Of a stretch of DNA of 64,000 nucleotides, positions 42,535 to 54,189 are shown one piece after another (position 1 is the first letter of the stretch; each line of letters opens with the position of its first letter). A model generated the notes under the pieces. That model was not told the DNA's origin, made no database searches, and saw only the letters and a list, made by a program, of their open reading frames with translations. The stretch covers positions 59,928,557 to 59,992,556 of the forward strand of contig CM055095.1 of the NCBI GenBank assembly GCA_029204225.1, written 5' to 3'. The translations under genes were made by a program, and so were the position numbers. The DNA comes from Diphasiastrum complanatum. Its lineage: Eukaryota; Streptophyta; Lycopodiopsida; Lycopodiales; Lycopodiaceae.

Positions 42535-43217
42535 TGATAATTGAACGTAGGTGTACTTTCTGGTTTCCCACGTGTGAAACCCTGTCTGAGTACGGACTCC
42601 AACCTGAAAATCAAGTACACATTGATAGAACCTCACAACAATCAAAATAAATGTAGACAAATGGAGAGCACTCAAAATTGCTTCCAAAACCAAGATTGGT
42701 GTCTCACAATGATTATGGCCAAATGTGGCTCTATATATACAATAAGTGGGAGATCGTGGTATTGATCATCCCCATGATCCCACATGTGTGAAGGTGCTTT
42801 GTCATATGATGATTCATCATGCAAAACTGACACTTGGACAAAACCTTCTATTTTGAGCATTTTTGGTCCATTTTCCTTCTATATGGAGATCTACTTGGAG
42901 ATCTTCTAGAAGTCAAAATTCACTTACTTCAGCTTATTCCACACATGTGAGCTGTCCTCTACACATGTGATATGGCACCCAACCAAAGGATGTGGCTCAT
43001 GCAATCAATAGATTGATGCCATGTGTCATATGTCTAGAAAACTAGTTTTTGGCCTTTTTAGCCACTAGAACTTGAATTAAATCATATGTACAACCTATAT
43101 AATTATAGTACATGACAAGTACACTATTTTCACACGTGGGAACAGGCTCCACACATGTGTGTTTATCTATATACAAGATTTTTGGCCTCTACCAAGCTTA
43201 TTTTTGCATTTTTCACA
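42535..43217 (-). repeat. Copia-13 3' LTR (683 bp)
   Basis: On the minus strand the LTR starts TGTGAAAAATGC and ends CAATTATCA, preceded by a purine tract (ATTTTTGAGGAG). It has a TATA-like TATATATA (about 42726-42737), several CACGTG/CACATG palindromes (near 42570, 42782, 42940, 43132 and 43150) and GTACGG at 42590-42595. Its last 71 bp recur at 46918-46989. Confidence 0.83.
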
Positions 43218-45302
43218 CTCCTCAAAAATCTAGCTTGATGGAAAACATGATGATCTTGAACTTGACTCCATGGGCTAAATTGGTCTTTGAACTTGACTCC
43301 TTGGGCTAAATTGTGAAGATCAGCCAATGAGCTTGATGTTGATCTGAAATCACCATATCCATGATAGTGCTTCTTTGATGTTGACATCTTTGATGAGCTT
43401 GAGAGCTTTGCACCATCCTAGCACCTCCAAAATTGATTCCTTCCAATTTTCATGTAGATGCTTGACCTTGAGGCTTGCTCCTTCTTCATGTGCATGCTCC
43501 TTCATGAGAAAATAAAGATTTCTTCTTGATTTATTAAGATTACAAAGATCTAACATCATGTTACCATGATCTAGAGAATTAGACTCATCCAAATTGGAAA
43601 GACTATGCATGCTATAATAGCAAAGTGTTTGCTTCATATCTTCATGCTTGTTTACCATGCTAATCTCAGATCCAATGAGGCTAAATACTTCATATGTAGA
43701 TAAGTTTCTTTAGAAGATGATTCACTTACTCTCATAAAGAGTTACAATTTTCCTCAATATAAATTTTCAAACTATGAGTGAACAAATCACTTTTGCTCTT
43801 ACATGACTTAAGAGCATACATTTGATGAAATAGCCATTTGCTTTCTAACTGATTTAAAATCAATTTCGACCTTTTAAGAACATCATCTATGTTCTCAAGA
43901 GAGACTTCATACTCGACTAGTATGGCTTTACTCCAATTTTGAGATGCAATGATCTCACTAAAGCAAATCGATTTATCAAATGACATAAGAGAAGTAAGTA
44001 TGTGATGTATACCACATGAGATATGCTCCTCTTTCCCTTGAAATGTGATCCACATGGACTCAACCACATTTCTTGAGTTTCTTTTTGGAATCACAATTTG
44101 AGAAGGTCTCTCCTCCTCAATCCTTGGCATACTTGAACCTTGAAAAGGATTCTCCTCCTTAATCCTGGGCACATTTGAACCTTGAGATGACTCCTTAAGA
44201 TCCTCTTCATGGTGCTTCTTTTTGATGGAAATCCGAGACCTCCATGTCTCATAATGATCACAACAAGTATGAGCATTCAATATGCACTTCCTATGATTAT
44301 CAAGATTACTTATGCTAGAAACATCAGATTAAAAATCACCACAGTTTGGCATGATATTTCCAATATTGAAATCAAAAGGTATTTCCATCTCAATAAGACT
44401 AACTACTTGCTTATGGATATAAGTGTCCACTTTGGATGCTTCACTTATTTTCATAAGAAGTTTACAACTTGCCTTTAGGATTGAAAACATACAATTTTCA
44501 TCTTTATGAATGAACACATCATTCATGATCTTATTGAAACCAAAAGATCCTACATTATAAAGATATTTCCATTTCCTTGACTTCATAACTAATGTAAGCT
44601 TACAAGGAAAACAAAATTTGCTATCTTTTGAGGCATCACACTCAACTAGTATTGCCTTAATCCACCTTTGAGATACAAAAATCTCTTCAAAGCAAAATGG
44701 TTTTTCATAAGTTGACATGAGAGCATAAATGAAACTATTTTCATTTTGTGATTGTTGCTCCTTATCTTGATTGATGTCTCTTGGATCATAACAATAAGTT
44801 TGAACTTATCTAAAGTTCCAAGCAAAATACTTTCCAAGGACATAAAATAAATCCAAGTTACTTTCATGAAAGTGACATCTATTTTTGCATCTTGAACCAA
44901 ACAATGCACTTCCAAATGAAAAATTTCAAAAGATTTGACATGTGTTGTGATGGAATCTTGAAGACAAATCTTGCAAGTCCTTGTGAGACTCCAAGCCTTA
45001 TTCACCTTTCCACAGAGGAAACACCTTTTCTTGGACTTGTCCTTCTTGTATTTGCATTTTGAACTTGAAGCTCCATCCTTCTCCTCGGCCCCCTTGCTTT
45101 GGTTCTTCTTGGATGGATTTGTCTTCTTTTTGTAGTATCTTGAGGAAAAATATCCTTCCTTGCCACAAAGGTTGCACTTAGGATCCTTTCTTTCCTTCAA
45201 TAGGATGCCACCTATTGATTTGATGTGAATAAAAAACTGTGATATGATTCTACAAATGTAATTTGTGACTCTCAAGAGACTAGATTTGAACATCTTTAAC
45301 AA
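43218..45302 (-). pseudogene. Copia-13 internal ORFs of unknown function with a duplicated domain
   Basis: No protease, integrase or RT is present. At the 5' end (about 45000-45190) two zinc-knuckle-like clusters appear, CNLCGKEGYFSSRYY (H and last C replaced by Y) and CFLCGK, which tie it to Gag. Downstream, two paralogous segments share CF-x-EI-x2-SQ-x-W-x-KAILVE: ICFSEIIASQNWSKAILVE (near 43910-43965) and FCFEEIFVSQRWIKAILVE (near 44640-44700). A 14-residue tandem (QGSNVPRIKEENPF; QGSSMPRIEEERPS) precedes one. Stops and frameshifts separate the frames (182, 129, 218 and 102 codons). Probably a non-autonomous LTR element with a captured or novel gene. Confidence 0.55.
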
Positions 45303-46095
45303 TCTAGAAGGATCTACAAAAGATCTAGCTCACAAACCTAAGAATCAATCTTCACAGTAATGACTAGTCACTTGGAAAGTTTGCTCTGATCATTAGGAAA
45401 AAAGCACACAATCTTTGAATCAAATCACTAAAGAAATCAGATCCACTCTCCTATTGGACTCATCAAATACCAATGACTCTTTCTTTTGAAAGGCGAAATG
45501 GATATGAAAAGATTTGACACCTAGATTTTCCTTTTCACTTGACTAGCTCTCTCAACACTTGAGATTTTTGAACAAAAGATGGGTTTTGTTCCAAACACAT
45601 GAAAATCAAACTTAATTACTTCTTCTGTACTCACTCTTGATCCAAATAATCTCACTCTTGAGATTTAGAATGAATTTGATTTAATTTGAAAACAAACTAT
45701 ACCACCAATTTTTCACAAAGCTTAAAAATTTCGACAACTAGAGATTCACAAAGATCTCAACCATGCATGAATACTCAAATATGGACTCCTCCTCATTCTA
45801 GACATCCAATGGGATCACAAATTGACCCTCACACTCTCACAAAGAAAGTTGAATAGAACTAATTTGAGTTTCATACATACTGTCAATTTTTGCTCAACAA
45901 ATTGAATTCAATCACTCCTATTGGATTCCACCAATTACTCTACCATTTAAGACTTGGAATAAAATTCAAAATCAAAATTTGTGATTTTTCTCACTAATAT
46001 ATTGTGCTTCAAAGAGCTAATGCCATTTAGAAATATTTGATCACATAGGAGAAAAACAAATTCTTCACCAATAACAACACATAATGAGCTTCTAG
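45303..46095 (-). other. Probable Copia-13 leader
   Basis: AT-rich sequence upstream (minus strand) of the Gag-like region, without a convincing ORF. GCTCTGATCATTA near 45385 resembles a decayed primer-binding site. It ends abruptly at the Copia-10 family LTR. Confidence 0.4.
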
Positions 46096-46239
46096 TGTGA
46101 AAAATTGCCTACATTGGCAAATCTAGCCATGTAGAATATTGTACATTTTGTCAATATTGTTTGTTGGTTACTTGAATGGCCAAAGTGCCACTTGTACATA
46201 CACACCTAAAGTAGGTTACCATGAGTCAAGAGGAGTGGA
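46096..46239 (+). repeat. Copia-10 family LTR, first 144 bp
   Basis: It starts TGTGAAAAATTGCCTACATT and follows 31050-31193 almost exactly, then jumps without a gap into integrase coding at GGATGTTCATAG. Confidence 0.9.
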
Positions 46240-46917
46240 TGTTCATAGTTTTTCACATGAGTCTAATGGTGGTGCCAAGTACTATGTAATCTTCATTGAT
46301 GACTATTCTAGATTTTGTTGGATGTACCTCTTGTCTAGCAAATCAATGGTGTTTGATTCTTTTGTAAAGTTCAAGACTTTGGTAGAAAATCAACTTAGTA
46401 CCAAGATTAAGGTATTAAGGAGTGATAATGGAGGTGAATATGTCTCCAATAAGTTGATTGACTTTTGTATTTCTAATGGCATAAAGAGGGAGTTGTCATG
46501 TCCATACACGCCTCAACAAAATGGAGTGAGTGAGAGAAGAAATAGATCTCTTTGTGAGTGTGCTAAGGCCTTAAGGCTAGATGCTTCTCTATCCAAACCA
46601 TTTTGTGGTGAAGCAATAACTTGTGCTAACTATTTGTGCAATAGATTGCCAAACCAAGCCATTGGAGGAATCACACCATTTGAAGCTCTATTTGGAGAGA
46701 AGCCCAATCTCAAAGATCTCAAAGTTTTTGGATCCACTTGCTATGTACACCAATCCTTGGATAAGAGAAGGAAGGATGATGCAACATCCATCAAAGGCAT
46801 CTTTGTGGGATATGGTGAGAATAGCAAAGGTTATAAAGTCTTCAATCCCATCACTAGCAAGGTGATAGTGAGTAGGGATGTTATTTTTTTATGAAGGACA
46901 TGCTTGTGATTTGGATG
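46240..46917 (+). pseudogene. Copia-10b integrase fragment
   Basis: The plus-strand frame from VHSFSHESNGGAKYYVIFID through RSDNGGEYVSNKLIDF and QQNGVSERRNRSLCECAKAL to NPITSKVIVSRDVIF covers most of the integrase. It is nearly identical to Copia-10 and here lacks the 7-nt frameshifting loss of that copy, but a stop follows VIFL. It ends at 46917 against an LTR piece of Copia-13. Confidence 0.92.
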
Positions 46918-46989
46918 TCTCCACACATGTGTGTTTATCTATATACAAGATTTTTGGCCTCTACCAAGCTTATTTTTGCATTTTTCACA
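46918..46989 (-). repeat. Copia-13 LTR terminal fragment (72 bp)
   Basis: CTCCACACATGTGTGTTTAT through TTTTTCACA is the same sequence as the last 71-72 bp of the LTR at 42535-43217. It may be the outer end of the Copia-13 5' LTR, the rest having been removed with the insertion of Copia-10b. Confidence 0.8.
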
Positions 46990-47349
46990 AGAGTGACCCT
47001 CCCAAAAGTCTTAGAGCAACTTCTAAGAAGTTATGAACTAAGACTTCAACCTATGGTAAGACAGTCATGTTGTTACAAGTCATGAGCTAGCTTGGAAGCT
47101 CAAGTCAACGCCTTGACACCTCATGGGACCCATGTCCAAAAAACTAAGTTTATTCTACTAGCCTAGATAGTTTTCGGGAGTCATGTTGACTGATTATCAT
47201 GTTAGGCTTGCCAAGCTTAATCAACAAAAAAAAAATCAAGTACACAAAAGCATACTTTACTAGACATCATTATATTCCAAGAAAGACGGGGGGGGGGGGA
47301 TAATCACAACCAAACCATAGGAGGAGTACGTCGACGACAACTACCTGAT
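46990..47349. other. No gene recognised; contains a G12 run
   Basis: The sequence is AT-rich. A run of 12 G lies at 47288-47299 and could be a polypurine tract of a lost element. No other feature was seen. Confidence 0.45.
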
Positions 47350-47823
47350 CTTAGCTCCCTCTACTAGCACAAGTCAACCACTATGCCCAACATGTGTTGG
47401 TGATCCCAAGATCAATCAGTCCATGTATGAATGAGTCATCTTCCAAATTTAATAAAGTTGATTCTTGGGGAATGATTATCATTTCAATCTCGCCTCCAAC
47501 ACTATCCCAAGTGGAAGGACCCTTACTTCAACCTTTTTAAATCATCAACACCTAAGGGCCCACACAACTAGTGCTTAGCCTATCCCTATGCCAATTGGGT
47601 GGTTTCGTGAAGACTACGCCTTTGAGATTTTCAGGAAGGACTTGTCTTTGCCTTTGTTACCTTTTGGGATGGATTTCAAGTTCAGAGTTGATTGGCATTT
47701 CTATTTTCCTATGTTATGAATGATTCAACTAGCTACCTTTTCTAAGTTGGCTTTGATGTGAACTCATGTTTGGATGAATGTTAGACTTAAGTGCATATTC
47801 AAAAAACCACTCAAATCCCATCA
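47350..47823. repeat. Inverted copy of the 40666-41123 gypsy-related segment
   Basis: Read as reverse complement it follows 40666-41123 from CTAGCTCCCTCTACTAGCAC to TCAAATCCCATCACC. Both copies border other elements directly. No frame is intact. Confidence 0.7.
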
Positions 47824-49273
47824 CCTTCTGGTTCACTATAGCTCAACACCAACGATAGAGATCGAAGGTCAGATGATGTCCTGTACGTGTCCACGTTGTA
47901 GCAGGACTTGCTTTCAATTGCAAGGATAGCAAACGTCGGAATGCGCATAACATTTTCAAATGAAACGTGCAACATTATTGATGCCAGCACCAGTACTCTG
48001 GTCACACAAGGTAGTAAATGACGAGGCAACTTGTATCACTTGAGGAACCGCCTACCAACAGATGAAGCACACCAAGCCCATGAATCCACAGATGTTCTAT
48101 GGGGAGACTATGCCACATGAACCTAATGGCCTTGGACAATGCAAGCCAGCATGGAGTGATCACAGGAGTAAGCATTAGGAGTGCAACCAACTCAATGTGT
48201 TGTTATGGGTGCATAAAGGGGAAGATGTCACATGTTCCCTTCACTAGGGATTTTTTCAGAGCAATAAAGCTTTTGGAGTTAGTACACTCGAACATCTACG
48301 GACCTTTTGATGGGATTTCTGCAGGAGACTCGAAGTACTATATCACCTTCATCGATGACTATATCAAGTTTGCAACAGTCTACTTCATACATGACAAGTC
48401 GGAAGCACTTGACAAGTTTATAGAATACGTGAACTGGGCAGAGAAGTGGATAGGAAGCAAAGTCAAATAGATCAGAACTGATCGTGGTGGAGAGTACATT
48501 TCCAATCACTTTGCTAACTTTTGCAGCAGCCATGGCATCCTTCATAGAAGGACCACATCCTACACACCGCAGTACAATGGTATTGTTGAAAGAAAGAATA
48601 GGACCCTCATGGAACCGCAAGATGTATGATGGCCTATTTAAAAGCACCAAGAGTGCTATGGGTTGAAGTAGTAGCTGCAGCCACCTACATCCAGAACATG
48701 ATCAACAACCACACGAGCTATGGTGGGATAGTAAACCCAATCTGACGCATGTATGGATCTTTGCATAGTGGATGAGAAAACCACCTTCTTACACGACGAG
48801 TTGGATGAAGAGGTCTACATGGACCAACCTCCCAGCTTCATAAGCACATTCCTTGCTACCTACGTCTTCCGAATGTTCACAAAAGCATCTACAGTTTGAA
48901 ACGATCCATCCGACAGTGGTATAAGAAAAAGGATCATGCCTTTAGATCCTTGGTTTTCCAACCACTCAATGGCCAATTACAATGTTTAAGTAAACGTAGT
49001 GGGTGAAACCACCAATGAGCCTCTGATCCTGCAAATGGACAATACATCTGCCATACACTTAATGAAGGATCCCGTGTTTCATTCAAGAACAAAGTACATC
49101 GCAATCAAATACCATTTCATAAGAGACCTAGTTGAGAGGAACGAACTGAAAACTGTTTTCATTCGAACCAAGCAGATGGTGGCCGACATCTTCACCAAGC
49201 CTCTAGACAAGCATGTTTAAAAAGTAGAGAACGAGTTTGGGAATCATAAAGCTACCACGCTTTGAGAGGGAGC
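47824..49273 (+). pseudogene. Copia-3b: protease end to integrase plus RNase H tail
   Basis: Plus-strand frames give LYVSTL and LLSIARIANVGMRITFSNET (protease C-side), pre-integrase (RLCHMNLMALDNASQHGVI), integrase (YGCIKGKMSHVPFTRDFF; HSNIYGPFDG; RTDRGGEYISNHFANF; YNGIVERKNRTLME) and an RNase H C-terminus (EPLILQMDNTSAIHLMKDPV; FIRTKQMVADIFTKPLDKHV). Most of RT is deleted between about 48740 and 48990. It is the same family as Copia-3 (7626-8925). Stops, for example after WIGSKVK, disable it. Confidence 0.88.
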
Positions 49274-50230
49274 TGAAGAAACTTCATGTTTCTACCCACA
49301 AAGCTTTAATAGCTTTTGATTTCATGCTTGCAGAAATACACGTAAAGGACCAGTAGGTCTTTACCTCTGCAGAGTTACATGACAATTGCCCACAGGCAGA
49401 AACCACCCTAGACCGCAACTGCAACCGCAACCCTTACGGCTTCAACGAGGATCTGCATGTTCAACCATAAGGACTTGGATACAAAGTTCAAGGAAGCCAC
49501 CGCACGAAGCCGCATGGTCAACCCCGATAGTCACCAGCGAGGACCAATGAAGCCAAGCAGATCGCAAGGCTACGAAAACCCAAAGCACGACGTCCGAAGT
49601 CCGAAGGCCAAAGTCCGAAGGCCCAAGGCCAAATTTTGAAGGGCGAAGTCCTGAAGGCAAATCACTACCACCGCAACAATGAAGCCTGCGACTACACACA
49701 AAATCCCCAAAGGACGAAAGCCGAAAAACCTAAAGGCTGAATCCCAAAGTTCCCCACGAATGAAGACCGACAAAGGGTCAACGCAAGGAACGCAGGCAAC
49801 TGCAACCGCAGGATTGCGGTCCTCTACGAGACAAACCCAAGGGAGCTTCCATGACCGCCTTCACGACCGTAGAAAGCTACATGCAGACGATTGCGGTCAC
49901 CCACGATCTCACCAGAGCGGTGGATTTTCATGCCCCAGGGAAAGGGGACATCAAGCAGAGTACCAACAACCAACTCCACGGACGATGCTGACGAACAACT
50001 GAGTGCTGTTAGAATGTGCATAACCCAGTGTTTTTGTAATCCATGATTCGCTAAACCATGTTTTCACTGTCTCTATATAAACAGAGTGAACGCCAGAAAA
50101 CTGGTTACGTGAGTTAGGCACAGAAGTGCCAGTTGATGTCAAAGCGTCAGCTAGTAATCAAGACCAATAGATACAATTTGTGAGAGACATAGAATATCTT
50201 GCATCGACGCGCTACGTGAGTTTATCACAC
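49274..50230 (+). repeat. Copia-3b 3' LTR (right end approximate)
   Basis: It begins TGAAGAAACTTC after the purine tract TTGAGAGGGAGC. It is unusually rich in CpG and in short AAGTCCGAAGGCC-type repeats (49590-49660). A TATA box (TATATAA, 50074-50080) follows. No second copy is in the window, so the right end could lie anywhere near 50150-50300. Confidence 0.65.
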
Positions 50231-50690
50231 AACGCTGAAGAAAAGATCATTGATACTATAGTACCTATTATGCACATGTCGTACATGTCTTGAATGATCT
50301 ATGTATGCTTAATCTGAAGTCGTAGTCTATACATGTTCAACTATTAATCCTTATTCTTTCTTTTTGTTGTCGGGATACTCTCCTGATTCTGCTAATATTG
50401 AAGTTTGGCATCAATTAAGTGCTTGTGGCACTTTTGCCTCAAGATTTGGCTATGCTGGACTATTCTTCCATAATCCTATAGTTAATCTACATCCATTCAT
50501 TTATCTAGTTCTGCAATTTTATTTGTGTTTTTATACAATATGCAAAAATACACAAGAATTGGTTAACAAGTTGCTTCACAATGACGAACTATTGAAGGTG
50601 TCGAAGGCTATTTCCGTTTGTTATGAATATAATGACTTACCCAAGTTAGGTAACAAGTTAATTTCCAAGAAGTCCTCACTGGGTGGATGA
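50231..50690. other. Unassigned; one open plus-strand frame
   Basis: A 108-codon frame (50364-50690) contains NIEVWHQLSACGTFASRFGY, with no similarity I recognise. It may be chance, or a scrap of a host or virus-like gene. Nothing else was seen. Confidence 0.25.
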
Positions 50691-51280
50691 CGACACATTG
50701 TGGCTAAGCTCAAATTTTTTGAGAGCCTCCAACTTCTGCTCAACAAAATAAACAAATGTTCTTCTGGAATATTCATCAATGAAGGTAATGAAACACTTTG
50801 CACCAAGCAATGACGGAGTTTGGATTTGACCACATATATTTAAGTGAACAACATCTAGAACATTTTTTGATACATGCCTACGAGTCTATCTAAATGGAAT
50901 ACTGGTATGTTTTTTAACAATGCAACTATGGAGGTCGACTTTATTGGCTGGATAGTCGAGATCAAGTGCTAAGGACTAGTTTGACATGTTCGACATAGAT
51001 GTATGATTCAAATGTCCTAACCTATTATGCCAAAGTAATACCTTATTGACTAGAACAGAAGTATTCAAGGCTTGACTTGTATCAAAATAACAATGAATCA
51101 GTCTATATATGTATCCATGCCTCTCGTCGAGTGCAAGGATCTTATTTGTCCTATTGATAATTCGACATTGATCAGATTTAGACTTTACCCTATGACCTAG
51201 ATCAGTGATTCTACTTACTGACAACAGATTTGTAGAGAGTTTAGGTACATGTAAATCATTCGATAACTTTGTTCGTTTTT
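50691..51280 (-). pseudogene. Copia protease-end/pre-integrase/integrase fragment
   Basis: The minus strand reads LSVSRITDLGHRVKSKSDQC and LLWHNRLGHLNHTSMSNMSN. Broken frames that follow match the integrase zinc region and early core. It ends near 50691 within the core. No LTRs are attached. Confidence 0.75.
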
Positions 51281-51410
51281 TATAGGCCTACATAGTCATA
51301 CATTAGAAGAAGGATTATTTCGCAAAGCGTGATACCCATTATGCAATGGAATGCGTCGGTAGAGGACATGCTGTCCGATTCGGCTTTCCAAAAAATTTAG
51401 GCTCGTCTAA

Positions 51411-52647
51411 TTTTTTTTTTTTTAATGTTTACGGAACAAAATATCCTCTACCCTACATCTTTCATAATAAGTTATGAGTGAATACCCTTGGAATAAGAAG
51501 AAACTTTCTATTTTTATTAATAAAAGATGGGAAAACCCATCAGAGTACAAAGGAATGCATGTTAAAAGCATAAAGGGCATAAGGCGAATTGAGATACTGT
51601 ACAACTATAACAAAGCAACAATTTCGTAGAGTATGTACATAAAGCCTACTGCTTGGTGTAAGTCGCTAGTTAAGACAGTTGGAAGTTTAGGTAGTGCAGG
51701 AAGCTGTGAATCAACCGTTCTTGCAACTATGGCACGTTGAAGTATTGCAAGTGCCTGAGTGCGTTGTAAATTCATAGAAACTCGTTGACGATAATAAGCC
51801 GTAATGATAGATAAAGGTGAGGCACCATGTCCTTGGAGTTTCGCTGCAAAACCTGCACAAGATCATAGCAAATCATCGAATTTCTTATGCAGGCACCCAT
51901 ATGTTTCCAAAGCAAAAGGAATAAAGCCTTCTCCAAGAGTGCGAGGTGAATAATCTCGCTCTTTATCTAGAGCTGCATGAGAAGCAGCGGCACCCTGAGT
52001 AGTTGAAGCACGACGAAGGAGGTCAGGCCGCGAAGGATCAACAACAACAACATCCCCAAGCGTGCGAATCCCCTCGCACGAAAGAACAAGATCAACTCGA
52101 TGTCGAGGCGACTGTGAATCAGACATAGGCAAGATGTGGGTCTGCTCCCGGACAACATGAAAGTCGCACTCATGTGCAATAGATGCCAATACGTCACGAA
52201 TGGAATCATGAGTTGCAGTGCGCTCTTTGCCAGAAGGGCAACACATGAGGTGAGTGCCAATAGGATCAACAGGGTGACCACAGGAACATTTTGTCAAACC
52301 TGCCAGCACTGGATGAGGGAGACCCAACCTAACCCGAAGAGCGGTGAGAAACAACTTTGAAGAAAGGAGCAAGTGTGGAACAGTAGGACGCGCAACAAGC
52401 CAACCACCAGCACCCGGGCCTGCACAAGACAAAAGGTGAGCCCGAGTCTCATCGGAAGGTGAATCACTGAGAAGTTGAGTGAAAGCATGTGATTGGAAGC
52501 GCTCCAAAAGATACTTCTGAAAATGAGCACGCTGATCACTAAGCAAAGTCTCAAAGGGAGGTAAAGAAGCTCACACAGGTGGAGGGATGAGATCCTTGGT
52601 CGCATGAAGATGTTGTTGGAAAGGAAGAATGCCTGTTTCCACATGAG
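51411..52647 (-). mobile_element. 5'-truncated non-LTR retrotransposon with poly(A) tail
   Basis: A minus-strand coding region is followed by a 3' UTR with AATAAA-like sequence (about 51515) and 13 A (poly-T at 51411-51423), as expected for a LINE-type 3' end. The 5' part is cut by the Gypsy-4 LTR at 52648. No clear target-site duplication is visible. Confidence 0.7.
51605..52647 (-). pseudogene. C-terminal region of a non-LTR retrotransposon protein, zinc and nuclease-like
   Basis: A 227-codon frame (51863-52546) has a zinc-binding-like cluster (KCSCGHPVDPIGTHLMCC), then HDSIRDVLASIAHE, HRVDLVLS and LGDVVVVDPSRPDLL, and ends FALETYGCLHKKFDDLL. The Cys/His cluster followed by acidic D-V-L and DVVVVD strands resembles the C-terminal restriction-like endonuclease of R2-type LINEs; this is an inference. 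Beyond its TGA the same frame stays open to 51605 (ITAYYRQRVSMNLQRTQALA), and upstream it extends to 52647 past one TGA near 52570. The codon use is markedly more GC-rich than in the copia elements. No RT core is visible. Confidence 0.6.
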
Positions 52648-53885
52648 TGTCGTACTATACCAACAAGGTTAATATAGATTTTATATCCCACAGAGGACAG
52701 CGTTAGAAAGTTATGTTTTTGGTACAATTATGGCAAGTGGTTTTGAGTGTTATTTTGATTGTCGACAGAAATTAAAAAGTAACCAATATTACTTATATTT
52801 GGGATGGGTAGTGTTAATAAATTCAGAACAACAATCTGGTCTCTATCGTATTGGATGAAGTGCGTTCTACAGATGAGATGTTATCAGAGTAGTACAACAG
52901 TACTACACTCTGGCTGATTAACGTGTCAACAATTGTTCGATGTATTCGCGACTATGCAAACAATTAATTAATCGCGGTCGTGAACTATTCGTTTCCAGAC
53001 AGAAGTCCTCAATAACTAAAGTCCAACTTAATGGTTAAAGAACACGAAGAGTTTTAGAATATGTTAGAAACTTATGTCAATGCCAATTAGGAAGACAGAT
53101 CAGAGACTTAATTCTTCAGACAGGGACTGTCATCTCATATGTATACATACAACTTTATTCAATGATCGTGCTAGATTGTACCAAAGATAGTCGTTATTCG
53201 AGTGCCGAAAAGAAAGTATTCATGACAGACGAATAAGATGGTTTAAAGACAGTTCTTTAGAGCATGCTTTACGGAAACACAGCAAACGACTGTAATGCAC
53301 TAGAGCGTCTATTTGATCAGAGAGAAATTCATGAAATGCGTTAGAGATTGTTAGCAGACTCCAGATCACTCACACTCATCAGTGCGGAGAACAAAGATAA
53401 GAGAGAATAACTCATAGAACTCTATTCACTTCTTCAATCTCTTACATAAGCATAAACTCTTCTCTCTCGATGATCGAGACTGAAGTGTGAGATCAATATA
53501 TGTTCTATGGGACGAACAAACACACCTCTAAAAAAGCAGGTTCGTTGCTCCCGCGAAAGGGCCTAGTTAACGATTAGACTGAAAATGTGTTTACCTATAC
53601 CATAGGAGGTATACTTAACTATGAGTTAAAGTTACTCTAGTTTATCATGTCTTTTTGTATCCAGTCGTTTCATATGGACAACCTAGTAAAGGTTGTCCAA
53701 GACAATGTCTTTTCCTTTAAAAGGTCTTGCCCTTAATTACAAGGCAAGTGCTTAGGAGATATATTCCCGAAAAATGACTTAGGCCTCTTCATGATTTATA
53801 CTTATCCAGCTCATATCTTCATTTTCAAGTATATCATGTCATATTTATGTTGATATTCAATATTTAACATTTTTGTGGCATCACA
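52648..53885 (-). repeat. Gypsy-4 3' LTR (1238 bp)
   Basis: It runs from TGTCGTACTATACC to GTGGCATCACA, with the minus-strand polypurine tract TGAGGAAGGGGATA directly to the right (53886-53899). The left flank is LINE coding. The LTR is long, as is common in Athila/Tat-type elements. The 5' partner is not in the window. Confidence 0.8.
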
Positions 53886-54189
53886 TATCCCCTTCCTCAA
53901 ATGTGAAATGTCCTCGTGAACATATCATCTTTATTTCGAGGAGTATTCGAGAAACATTCTTGTTTGTCAGATTTTCGTTGAGGCGAAAAGATATTTCTTC
54001 ATGTAATTCGTCCTTTAGATATTTCTTCATCTTAGAGAAAATATGTCTTGTTGTTTCTTTTAATTTAATAGGTTGTTTTGAGTTGATCTTTGAATTGCTA
54101 ATGAAAACTGGAATCAAACTTCAAAACATCTTTAAACTTCAAAAAGTCAGCATCCCATAGAAACATCACCACGACAAAGACACGAATGA
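53886..54189 (-). other. Gypsy-4 polypurine tract and 3' untranslated region
   Basis: The tract AGGAAGGGGA lies next to the LTR. About 290 bp of AT-rich sequence separate it from the last recognisable downstream-ORF coding. Confidence 0.6.

Noticed and set aside
49679-50002. 107-codon plus-strand frame rich in Arg, Thr and Pro
   Set aside because: It lies wholly inside the Copia-3b LTR, has no domain character, and is explained by the GC-rich repeats.
51967-52360. Other-strand and alternate-frame ORFs over the LINE remnant
   Set aside because: They overlap the GC-rich LINE frame and are its shadows. The minus frame with the CSCG cluster is the plausible one.
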